This document shows, in pieces, positions 7,515 to 15,900 of a DNA stretch of 57,245 bases. How positions within the stretch are numbered: the first letter of the stretch is position 1; every line of letters begins with the position of its first letter. The stretch comes from an uncultured bacterium (GTDB lineage Bacteria > Verrucomicrobiota > Kiritimatiellia > CAIVKH01). The DNA is taken from contig CALGMT010000030.1 of the NCBI GenBank assembly GCA_937958885.1, forward strand, positions 1 to 57,245. Direction: 5' to 3'. Made by a program: the position numbers and the translations under genes. The notes beneath the pieces are model-generated. The model was not told the DNA's origin and did not search any database. It saw only the letters and a list, made by a program, of their open reading frames with translations.

Positions 7515-10500
7515 AACTGCTGGATCTCGATTCGTTGAGCGACATCCGCAAGATCGGAATGGGCAAGCTGCTGCCCGGCAAGCCGCGCATCGGCGTCGGA
7601 CTCGGCACGTGTGGAATCGGTAACGGAGCGCAGGCGGTCTTCGCGGCGTTGGAGCGCGCGATCGGTGCCGCGGGGCTCGACGCGATGCTCGTGCCGGTGG
7701 GCTGTTTCGGCTTCTGCGCCGCGGAGCCGCTGGTCAGTGTGCATCTGCCCGGCCGACCGCTGGTCCTGCTGGACCGCGTGCGGCCGGAGGAGGCGCCGGA
7801 CATCGTCGCTGCGATCGCCGCACATACGATTCCGGAGTCGCGCGCACTGTGCCGGATCGAGGATTGGGATCACTTTACCTCGCAGACGCATTTCGGGCGC
7901 GGGTTTCCGCAAATCCCGCTCTGGCGCGACATCCCGTTCTTCCACGGACAAAAAAAGATCGTGCTCCGGAACTGCGGGCTGATCAATCCGTCGGACATCG
8001 AGGAATACATCGCGATCGGCGGCTACCACGCGTTCTACCACGCGCTGCAAAAACCGAATCCGCTCGAAATCATCGAGGAGGTCAAACGCTCGAAGCTGCG
8101 CGGGCGCGGCGGCGCGGGCTATCCGACCGGCACGAAGTGGGCGCTGCTGCAGAAGGCGGAGGCGGACATCAAATATGTGATCTGCAACGCGGACGAGGGC
8201 GATCCCGGCGCGTACATGAACCGCAACGAGATCGAAAGCGACCCGCACATGTTGCTTGAAGGGATGCTCATCGGCGCCTTCGCGACGGGTGCGACCGAGG
8301 GCATCGTGTATCTGCGCGCGGAGTATCCGCTGGCGGTCGAGCGGTTGCGACGCGCGGTGGACGAGGCGCGCGCGCTGGGCCTGATCGGCGCGAATATTCT
8401 CGGCACGCGGTTCTGCTTCGAGATGAAACTCGTCGAAGGCGCCGGCGCGTTTGTGTGCGGCGAGGAGACGGCGATGATCGCGTCGCTTGAGGGGCGCGCG
8501 GGACGCCCGCGCCCGCGTCCGCCGTTCCCGGCGCAACGGGGGCTGTGGGGCAAGCCGACGAACATCAATAACGTCGAAACGTGGTGCAATATCCCGGTCA
8601 TCATCGCGCGCGGGGGCGCGTGGTTTGCGGAGATCGGGACCAGCAACAGCTCCGGCACCAAGGTGTTCTCGCTGGTGGGCAAAATCAAGAACACCGGCCT
8701 GGTTGAAATGCCGCTCGGCTCGCCGCTGAAGCGAATTGTGTACGACATCGGCGGAGGCGCGCCTTCGGGCAAGCGCGTGAAGGCCGTGCAGACCGGCGGT
8801 CCGTCGGGCGGATGTATTCCCGCATCGCTGTTCGACACGCCGGTGGACTACGAGGCCCTCGCGGGCATCGGCGCCATCATGGGGTCCGGCGGCATGGTCG
8901 TGATGGACGAGGACAACTGCATGGTCGATGTCGCGCGCTACTTCGTCGAGTTCACGCATGCCGAGTCGTGCGGCAAATGCATTCCGTGCCGCGTCGACCT
9001 CGATCAGGCGCTTCGCATGCTCAACCGCATCACCGCCGGACAGGCGACCGATCAGGACCTCGTTGACCTCGAGGAACTCTCGCAGATGATCAAAGAGTGC
9101 TCGCTGTGCGGGCTCGGCCAGACGGCGCCGAATCCGGTGCTGACCACGCTCCGGCATTTTCGGCACGAGTATGAGGAGCACCTGCGCGCGAAACGATGCC
9201 GCGCGGGCATCTGCGAGCAGATGTTTTTGTCGCCGTGCGAAAACAGTTGTCCGCTCCACATGCGGATTCCGTGGTTCCTGCAGTTGCTCAAAGAGGGGCG
9301 CCTGGAGGATGCCGCGGAGTTGGTCTGGCTCGATAATCCGCTGCCGGCATCGACGGGCCGCATTTGCCAGCACCCGTGCGAAAATCAGTGCCGCCGCGCG
9401 GGTGTGGATGACGCGGTCAACATGCGCGAGGTGCATCGTTATATTTCGGACGTCGTACTGGAGGGCGACATGCTCGACGGCGTCCTCGCGCGCCTGCTCG
9501 CGCGCAAGCTGCCCGCAACCGGGCGGCGCGTCGCTGTCGTCGGCGCCGGTCCGTCGGGTCTCGCCGCGGCGTTCTACCTTGCGTTGTTCGGGCACGCGGT
9601 CACCGTGTACGAATCGCGCGAGGAGGCGGGCGGCATGCTGCGCTATGCCTTGCCGGAGTACCGCCTGCCGAAGGCAATGCTCGCGAAGGAGATCCGCGCG
9701 ATCGAGCGGCTCGGAGTCGCCTTTGAATTCAACCGGACGCTCGGCAGCAACCTGTCGCTCGACGCGCTGGCGGCGGACGTCGACGCCGTATTTCTCGCGA
9801 TCGGCACATGGAAAGGCCATGCGGCGGGCATCACCGGCGAGGACGCGCCCGGCGTCTGGCATGCGATCGGATTTCTCGAACAGGTCGTGCGCGCCAAGCC
9901 GCCCGAGATGGGCCGCGCGGTGGTCGTGGTGGGCGGCGGCAATGCCGCGATCGATTCGGCGCGCACCTGCCTGCGGCTCGGCTGCGAGGTCACGATTGTC
10001 TATCGCCGCGACCGCCGCGATATGCCCGCGATTTCAGCGGAGGTGGACGACGCGCTCCGCGAGGGCGCGCGGCTGGAGTTGTTCTACACGCCGCTGCGCG
10101 TCGTGCGCGAGGCCGACGGGCGCGTCGCTGGTCTGGAGTGTCTGCGCACGAAGCCGGGCGACTACGACGCTTCGGGCCGACGCACGCCGGTCTCGACGAA
10201 CGAGAAGGTCATCTTCCCGTGCAACAGCATCATCATGGCCGTAGGCGAACGGCCCGACGCGGCGCCGTTGCGCCAGTCGGCGATTCAGGTGCGCGAAAAC
10301 GATACCGCCGCCGCCGATTACGTCACCTATCAGACCAATCGCCCGAAGGTGTATGCCGGCGGCGACCTCGTCACCGGCGCTTCGAATGTGTCGTCCACGA
10401 TGGCGACCGGCAAGGCGGCGGCCGCCGCGATCGATCGGCAGTTGATGCATCAGGACCGGATGTCCGCGCTGCTGGGGACGTTTGAGATCGCGCCGGAACT

Positions 10501-10690
10501 CAGCGTGGACCCGCCGGGCGGGCCGCGCAACGAGTCCGCGCACCTGCCGGCGGACGCGCGCCGAGGCTCGTTTGCGGAGGTGGCCGCGGGCTTTACGCCC
10601 GACCAAGCGATCGCCGAGTGCGTCCGATGCCTCCGGTGCGACGTGAAAGAAACATGCGCCGCGCACGCGGCGGGAGGGCATCGCGCATGA
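7511..10690 (+). CDS. NuoF-GltD/NfnB fusion: bifurcating-transhydrogenase-like flavoprotein
   Basis: This 1059-residue protein is a fusion. Residues 1-110 form a thioredoxin-like domain. Residues 110-560 are a NuoF core ([62 protein letters not shown]). KRCRAGIC near 562 leads into a GltD/NfnB half with N-terminal iron-sulfur cysteines (CENSCPLHM, CQHPCENQC). That half has an FAD fold (VAVVGAGPSGLAA near 672), a nucleotide fold (VVVVGGGNAAIDSA near 803) and a C-terminal Cys motif (CVRCLRC). One NAD(H) site plus one NADP(H)-type site is the design of the Stn electron-bifurcating transhydrogenase (NADPH with NAD+ and ferredoxin). That function is inferred here. Both halves appear intact with no frameshift. 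Confidence 0.85.
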   Translation: MKLLDLDSLSDIRKIGMGKLLPGKPRIGVGLGTCGIGNGAQAVFAALERAIGAAGLDAMLVPVGCFGFCAAEPLVSVHLPGRPLVLLDRVRPEEAPDIVAAIAAHTIPESRALCRIEDWDHFTSQTHFGRGFPQIPLWRDIPFFHGQKKIVLRNCGLINPSDIEEYIAIGGYHAFYHALQKPNPLEIIEEVKRSKLRGRGGAGYPTGTKWALLQKAEADIKYVICNADEGDPGAYMNRNEIESDPHMLLEGMLIGAFATGATEGIVYLRAEYPLAVERLRRAVDEARALGLIGANILGTRFCFEMKLVEGAGAFVCGEETAMIASLEGRAGRPRPRPPFPAQRGLWGKPTNINNVETWCNIPVIIARGGAWFAEIGTSNSSGTKVFSLVGKIKNTGLVEMPLGSPLKRIVYDIGGGAPSGKRVKAVQTGGPSGGCIPASLFDTPVDYEALAGIGAIMGSGGMVVMDEDNCMVDVARYFVEFTHAESCGKCIPCRVDLDQALRMLNRITAGQATDQDLVDLEELSQMIKECSLCGLGQTAPNPVLTTLRHFRHEYEEHLRAKRCRAGICEQMFLSPCENSCPLHMRIPWFLQLLKEGRLEDAAELVWLDNPLPASTGRICQHPCENQCRRAGVDDAVNMREVHRYISDVVLEGDMLDGVLARLLARKLPATGRRVAVVGAGPSGLAAAFYLALFGHAVTVYESREEAGGMLRYALPEYRLPKAMLAKEIRAIERLGVAFEFNRTLGSNLSLDALAADVDAVFLAIGTWKGHAAGITGEDAPGVWHAIGFLEQVVRAKPPEMGRAVVVVGGGNAAIDSARTCLRLGCEVTIVYRRDRRDMPAISAEVDDALREGARLELFYTPLRVVREADGRVAGLECLRTKPGDYDASGRRTPVSTNEKVIFPCNSIIMAVGERPDAAPLRQSAIQVRENDTAAADYVTYQTNRPKVYAGGDLVTGASNVSSTMATGKAAAAAIDRQLMHQDRMSALLGTFEIAPELSVDPPGGPRNESAHLPADARRGSFAEVAAGFTPDQAIAECVRCLRCDVKETCAAHAAGGHRA

Positions 10691-11397
10691 AAAAGCCGGT
10701 CGCGCTCAAATTCGACGGCAAGCAGGTTCAGGCGGATGAGAACGACTCCGTCCTCGCCGCCGCGCGGGCGAACGGCATCTTCATTCCGTCGCTCTGCTAC
10801 TACACGGGCCTCTCCACCGTCGGCGCATGCCGGCTCTGTCTCGTGGAAATCAAGGGCGTGCCGCGCTTGCTTTCCGCCTGTGTCACCAAAGTTGCGCAGG
10901 ACATGGAGGTCGCAACCGCCACGCCGAAAGTGGTCCGCTACCGGCGCATGATGTTGGAGCTGCTGTTCGCCGAGCGAAACCACGTCTGTTCCTTCTGCGT
11001 GGCGAACGGACAGTGCGAGCTGCAGGCCCTCGCCCAGCGGCTGGGCGTCGTGCACACGCGCTACGCGTACCGCTATCCCCGCTATCAGCTCGACGCGTCG
11101 CACCCGAAGTTCCTGCACGATTCGAACCGCTGCATCCTCTGCACGCGCTGCGCGCGGGTGTGCGAAGAGGTCGAGGGCGCGCGCACGTGGAATGTGATGG
11201 GGCGCGGGATTCACTCCGACATGATGACCGACCTCAACCAGCCGTGGGGCGAATCGCCCACCTGCACCACCTGCGGCAAATGTGTGCAAGTATGCCCCAC
11301 CGGGGCGTTGGCCGAGCGCGGCGTGTCGGCGGGCGAGATCCGCAAGCGGGAAAATATACTCCCCTACATCGAATCCATGCGCGCCAGCGGACGTTGA
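10687..11397 (+). CDS. Second HoxU / NuoG-N-like iron-sulfur subunit
   Basis: This 236-residue paralogue of hoxU keeps every cluster: [2Fe-2S] GACRLCLVE plus SAC, His-Cys NHVCSFCVANGQCELQ, and CILCTRCARVC and CTTCGKCVQVCPTG. It overlaps the fusion gene by ATGA, so it belongs with that complex rather than the hydrogenase. It would be the site where ferredoxin electrons enter or leave the Stn-like complex. It is the last gene of the redox locus and faces a convergent gene 21 bases away. Confidence 0.87.
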   Translation: MKKPVALKFDGKQVQADENDSVLAAARANGIFIPSLCYYTGLSTVGACRLCLVEIKGVPRLLSACVTKVAQDMEVATATPKVVRYRRMMLELLFAERNHVCSFCVANGQCELQALAQRLGVVHTRYAYRYPRYQLDASHPKFLHDSNRCILCTRCARVCEEVEGARTWNVMGRGIHSDMMTDLNQPWGESPTCTTCGKCVQVCPTGALAERGVSAGEIRKRENILPYIESMRASGR

Positions 11398-11398
11398 T

Positions 11399-11412
11399 CG
11401 AGCCTCCGCTCG
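11399..11412 (+). terminator. Weak hairpin at the end of the redox locus
   Basis: CGAGC and GCTCG (11399-11403, 11408-11412) flank a 4-base loop, with a short T-containing stretch (ttatttt) about ten bases later. It lies exactly between convergent genes, but the stem is only 5 bp. Confidence 0.3.
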
Positions 11413-11418
11413 ACCGGC

Positions 11419-12000
11419 TTATTTTCCGAGCGCGGCGAGCTTTTTCAGGTCCAGCGCGTCGAGGGCGGCGCGGAGATCGGCGGGCGCGCCGTCGCGGACC
11501 TCGATCTCCACCATGAATCGATTGGCCACGAGAAGCTGCAGGTCGCCGTACTTTGCGTCCGCGTCATAGCGCTCCACGCCGCGGTGGCCGTCTTTCTGAA
11601 ATGTGCGCTCGAACCCGGAGTCGGACTCGCGGTCGATTTCGCCGACGGCCCACGCGGCGGACAGCATCGAGGCCATGCCCATCGCGCCGTAATCCGCGAG
11701 TTTGATCTGAAGCAGGGCGGCGCTGTTCTCGTATCGGCCCTCCGCTTGGGAAATGGCCATGCCCATGGCGCCGCTCTTTTCGCCGCTCGATTTCGTGCGC
11801 TTGTAGGCGCCGATCGATTCTGGGAACAGCGCGCGCAGTTCTCGGAAATCGACCACCGTGACGGTCGGCTGGTTCGTGCGCGCGTTCATCATCGCGTTCA
11901 ACGCGCCCATAAGATTGGAGAGATCGGGTTCCTGCGCACGCGCGGGAAAGACGCCGGCTGATGTGAGCATTAACAGGGCTGTAGCAAAGGATCGCTTCAT
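11419..12000 (-). CDS. Small secreted protein of unknown function
   Basis: I do not recognise this 193-residue protein. The N-terminus MKRSFATALLMLTSAGVFPARAQ is a typical signal peptide with an ARA-Q cleavage site, so it should be exported. The mature part has two Met/Ala/Gly-rich stretches (SGAMGMAISQAEGRY, YGAMGMASMLSAAW) and a DGHRGVERYDADAKYGDLQLLVANRF segment that looks like a beta-rich ligand or lipoprotein-type fold. It has no cysteine in the mature part. No clear Shine-Dalgarno sequence precedes the start. It is convergent with the redox locus and divergent from the predicted DNA-binding gene at 12121. Confidence 0.7.
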   Translation of the reverse strand: MKRSFATALLMLTSAGVFPARAQEPDLSNLMGALNAMMNARTNQPTVTVVDFRELRALFPESIGAYKRTKSSGEKSGAMGMAISQAEGRYENSAALLQIKLADYGAMGMASMLSAAWAVGEIDRESDSGFERTFQKDGHRGVERYDADAKYGDLQLLVANRFMVEIEVRDGAPADLRAALDALDLKKLAALGK

Positions 12001-12061
12001 GTGTCTTGTCTATCCGAAGTCGCGTGCATGCCGCAATCTTCAAAATCGATTTTATGTCAGC

Positions 12062-12090
12062 TTGCCAATTGTTCCGTCGCGGGGTACAGT
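12062..12090 (+). promoter_or_regulatory. Sigma-70-like promoter for the HTH-hpf pair
   Basis: TTGCCA (12062-12067) and TACAGT (12085-12090) are separated by 17 bp, with 5/6 and 4/6 matches to the -35 and -10 consensus. GGGAGG (12105-12110) and the ATG at 12121 follow at workable distances, which also supports that start. Confidence 0.5.
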
Positions 12091-12120
12091 GAACTTTGTC
12101 AAGCGGGAGGTTATCTCGGC

Positions 12121-12459
12121 ATGTCAGTCCTTTTGCGCTCCGCGGATGCGCAGCGCCCGGAATCGAATCCGGGCTCGCCGGAAGCCCTGAACACTATTCC
12201 GCGCCCGCTGTCCAATACGGTGATGGACGTCGGACTCCAGCCGCTCGATGCGTTCATGCTGCGCAACGGCCTTACCAATCACGAGTTGGTTGCGCACGCG
12301 ACGGGAACAGGTCTCACCCACAAACAGGTCGCCAAGGCGCGCCGCGGTCGGCGGCTCACGATGAATATCCAAGAAAAGATACTTCGCGCGCTGAACGCCA
12401 TGCCGGGCGTGAAGTCGCCGCTTCGGCACGAGGATTGCTTCAACTACAGGGGGCGATAA
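12121..12459 (+). CDS. Predicted small DNA-binding (HTH-like) protein upstream of hpf
   Basis: This 112-residue protein has a conserved-looking C-terminal half beginning MDVGLQPLDAFMLRNGLTNH (from 12223). GLTNHELVAHATGTGLTHKQVAKARRGRRLT resembles a helix-turn-helix with a basic recognition helix, and the protein ends in SPLRHEDCFNYRGR. The first about 34 residues are less ordered. If they are not translated, the start would be 12223 (78 residues); the promoter and GGGAGG position favour 12121. The gap to hpf is 70 bp with no terminator, so the two are probably co-transcribed. A role as regulator of hpf is possible but unproven. Confidence 0.6.
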   Translation: MSVLLRSADAQRPESNPGSPEALNTIPRPLSNTVMDVGLQPLDAFMLRNGLTNHELVAHATGTGLTHKQVAKARRGRRLTMNIQEKILRALNAMPGVKSPLRHEDCFNYRGR

Positions 12460-12529
12460 GGGGATCGGGCGCTGGGCGCGAGGACCGATTGGGAGTGCAA
12501 CGAGTACGAAACAAAGAAAGGGAGCAGGC

Positions 12530-12877
12530 ATGAGCATGGACATCCTGGTACACGCGGAAGGGTTCCGGTTGACGGATGACCTCAAGGAAAAGACGACCGA
12601 CAAAGTGGCACGGCTCGAGCAATTTGCGGGCCGCGCGTTGCGCGCGCGCGTGACGTTGCGCCGCGTCAGCGCCCACCCGTCGCCGCGCCAGTTTGAGGCC
12701 CACGTGCTGATGGAAGTGCCGGGCAACGATGTGAACGCCGTGCAAAAGGCGTCTCAACCGCTGGAGGCGGTCGATCTGCTGGTGGAGAAGGTGGAACAGC
12801 GGTTGCGCAAGCGGAAAACCGCCAAGATCGCGCGCCGTGTGCGGCTGCCGGATTGGCGCCTCGCGCCGGCCGTTTAA
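12530..12877 (+). CDS. hpf: Ribosome hibernation promoting factor, short HPF/YfiA type
   Basis: This 115-residue protein has the S30AE/HPF beta-alpha-beta pattern. It opens MDILVHAEGFRLTDDLKEKTTDKVARLEQF, continues through ARVTLRRVSAHPSPRQFEAHVLMEVPGND and ends with a helix of VDLLVEKVEQRLRKRKTAK type, rich in Lys and Arg. It binds the 30S decoding region and inactivates ribosomes in stationary phase. The length fits the short class, which lacks the C-terminal dimerisation domain of long HPF. GGGAGC lies about 6 bases upstream. A second ATG two codons in is equally possible. Confidence 0.82.
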   Translation: MSMDILVHAEGFRLTDDLKEKTTDKVARLEQFAGRALRARVTLRRVSAHPSPRQFEAHVLMEVPGNDVNAVQKASQPLEAVDLLVEKVEQRLRKRKTAKIARRVRLPDWRLAPAV

Positions 12878-12900
12878 GGCATAGACACGAATCGATTGGC

Positions 12901-12926
12901 CGGGCCGGGCGATTTTGCCCGGCCCG
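12901..12926. terminator. Strong GC hairpin between hpf and the amylase gene
   Basis: A perfect 10-bp stem, CGGGCCGGGC with GCCCGGCCCG, encloses the loop GATTTT. It lies between the convergent stops of hpf (12877) and the GH13 gene (12954), so it can serve both strands. A short T-containing run (cttctt) follows on the + strand. Confidence 0.75.
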
Positions 12927-12953
12927 CGCTTCTTAATGGGCGACTCGTCGCGA

Positions 12954-15900
12954 TCAGGGAATACGGATCAGGATGCGATAGACGCCTTGCGGCGGGGCGT
13001 TGGTGTCGATGATCGGCAGCAACGCCCCGGTCCCGGGTTGGTCAGCCGCGACGGTAATCCAATCGCTTGTGGCGATGGGATCGGGCTTCCACTGCAGATC
13101 ATACCGGCGATTCGGCGATGACGGGACGAACGCGCGCGGCAGCGGGTCGAGGACAAAATCGCGTATGTGGGGATGGTCGTCGGGATCGAGCGGCGAGGTC
13201 TGCGCGATGAACTCCTCCAGATTTGTGAACCCGTCGCCGTCGGCGTCCTGGTGCGCGAGGGATTGGTCGAACTCCTGGCCGGTCGGATGATCGAACCAGG
13301 CGAGCATCCACCAATTCGGAATGCCGTCGTGGTCGGTGTCCACCTCGCCGATGCGGCGCACGCCGATGCCGGATACGCGGGCGTTGTCCGCCCACGGGAT
13401 GAAATGCAGGTCGAGCCGCGCGTCGTCCACGTCAACCTCGAACGTCTGGACGAGCGGCAGGTTCATGCCGCCGCTGACGGCGAAGATGTCGAAATTCGTC
13501 AGCGTGCGGACGCCTTCAATATATAGATCGAACACGCGCTGGTTTACCCCGGTGACCCACGTCTCCGTCTGGAGCAGCGTGATTTCGTAGCGGCCCTCGG
13601 GCAGGTCGAAGCGGTAGTCGAGTGTCGAAGCGGTGGTGCTGTAGCGTTCGCGCTGGAAGAGCGGCTGGGCGGCGGCGCACAAATTGGAGATGGTGCTGCC
13701 GATGAATCCATTGGTGCCGCTGAGCCAGCCGAAGGAACCGGGCCGCCAGGGCTGGTCCGGCGTCCACACGAGGGCATCGCAATTCGTTGCGGCGGTGAAA
13801 TTGCCCGCGGCGAGGCGGGCTTCATAAGGACCGGGGATGTTCACGAACCGCACGTCCAGCAGGGCGGGGGCCGAAAGATTGCCCGACGAATCGCGCGCGC
13901 GCGCGGCGATTTGGCGCGTGCCGTTGAGGAAGTGGCGCGTATCGATCGTGTAGGTCCACGCGTAGGCGCCTGTTGCGGCGGCCCAGTCGCCTCCATCGAT
14001 TTGAACCTCGACCGCGGCGATGGCGACGTTGTCGGTCGCAACGCCGGCGATGGCCAGCACATTGCTGACGACGCTGCCGTGCGCGGGCGAGTGAACCCAG
14101 ATCGCGGGCGGCACGCTATCGGTGTAGGAAGCCGGCGCGGTGTGGAACAACGTCTCGAAGGCGGCGTGGAACCGATTGCCCGACTCGGCATCGATCGCGT
14201 TGGTGTTCACGCGCACGACGATCGCGGTGTTTCCGGCGAAGCCGGGCGACGGCGTGAAGGTCATCACCGTGCGGGCCGCGTTCCATGTGAACGAGCCTCC
14301 GACGGGCGGAGAAACCGTGAACGCGGCCTGCGCGGCGCTCGTGTTCATGGACTTGCTGAAGGTCAGCGCGAGGGGCGCGGTTGCGACGACGTTGGTGCTG
14401 TAGTGCGCGGGCGTTTGCGCGATGACGACCGGATCGAGCGGAAGGATGCGATCCGCGGCGATAAACATCTTGAACCCGCCGCCAGGAACGTTCACCGGCG
14501 GAATGCCGTCCGTCGCGCCGGTCACCGTCAGCGTCTCGTTGGTGTTGAAGAGATTCACAAGGACCGTGCCCGCGGGATAGCTCGTCGGCCGCGCGGGCAG
14601 CGTCTGCGTGCCGCCCGCGGTGTTGAACACGACGAAGACCTCCTCGCTGCCCAGCCGCCGCGCATAGGCGAAGAGCCCGGGGCCGGACGAATTGTTCCAG
14701 AGATTGACATGCGTGCCGCGCCGCAGGCTGGGATACAGGCGGCGCAGGTTGTTAAGAAACGCCACCCGCAGGAACGAACCCTGGGTCATGTTGAAGTTGT
14801 CGCCGAGCGACGGGCCCTGCTCGTATTGGCCGTCGAACATATCCTCGCGATTGGCCGGGTCGTTGTTGCCGTTGAAGTTCTGCTCGGTGCCGTAATACAG
14901 GCACGGAATCCCCCGCGCGGAGTAGAGCCACGACAGCGCGAGCGCCAGGCGATTGGTGTTATTCGCGGCGGCGCTCATGAAGCGGGGGCGATCGTGGTTG
15001 TCGATGAAGGTGACGAGCCGGTAGTGGGCGTAGGGGTCGTAGTTCGATGCGATCGCGTTGTAGCGATCCTCGATCTGCTTCGTATTGCCCGCTGCGCTTG
15101 CAAAGACATCGTTCACGCGGAAGTAGAGCGGGAAATCGACGACGCTATCGTTGGCGAACGCGCCGCCCGCGCGCGTGCCCGTGTAATAGCCGCACTTCGC
15201 GTCGCTGCCGTCGTAGACCTCGCCAAACTGAAAGAAGTTGGTCTTGCCGATCGCGCTTGCGAACGAGCGGATCTCCGAGTTGAAGAACTGCCAGACGCCG
15301 ACATCCGCGTGCTTGACCGTGTCGAGGCGGAACCCGTCGAAATCGGCGGCGGAGATCCAGTGCTTGTAGATGTTCACCAGGTTGGTGCGCACATGCAGCG
15401 TCTCGGTGCGCAAGTCGTCCAGTCCGCTCAATTCGCCGAGGACCTGATCCGGATCGACGTAATTCTGGATATGCCCGTTGTTGTGGAAGTTCGTGAGCTG
15501 GTTGAAGGGCGGGGGGTAGGGAGTGCCGGTCGTCCACCGCGGCGGATAGCCCGCCAGATTGAAGCTCGTGCTCCAGCCGGGATTCGCGCTGTCGATCCGG
15601 TTGCCCTGGTGATTCAGCACGATGTCGAGACAGATATACATGCCGCGCGCGTGCACCGCCTCGACGAGCTCGATCAGGTCGTTCGTCGAGCCCCAGTTCG
15701 GCTGCAGCGCATAAAAGTTGTACGCGCCGTAGCCGTGATAGCCGGAATTGCCGACATTCTGCGGGATCGGCGTGATCCAGAGCGCCGTCGCGCCGAGCGC
15801 CTGGATGTAATCGAGCTTCTTGAGGATGCCCTTGAAGTCGCCGCCGTGGATGCGCCGGCTGTTCGAGGGGTTATAGGCGGACTGCGGGTTCGCGGTGTTG

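Noticed and set aside
7442-9862. 806-codon - strand open frame opposite the NuoF-GltD fusion
   Set aside because: It is composition-driven antisense, rich in Arg, His and Ala, with no recognisable domain.
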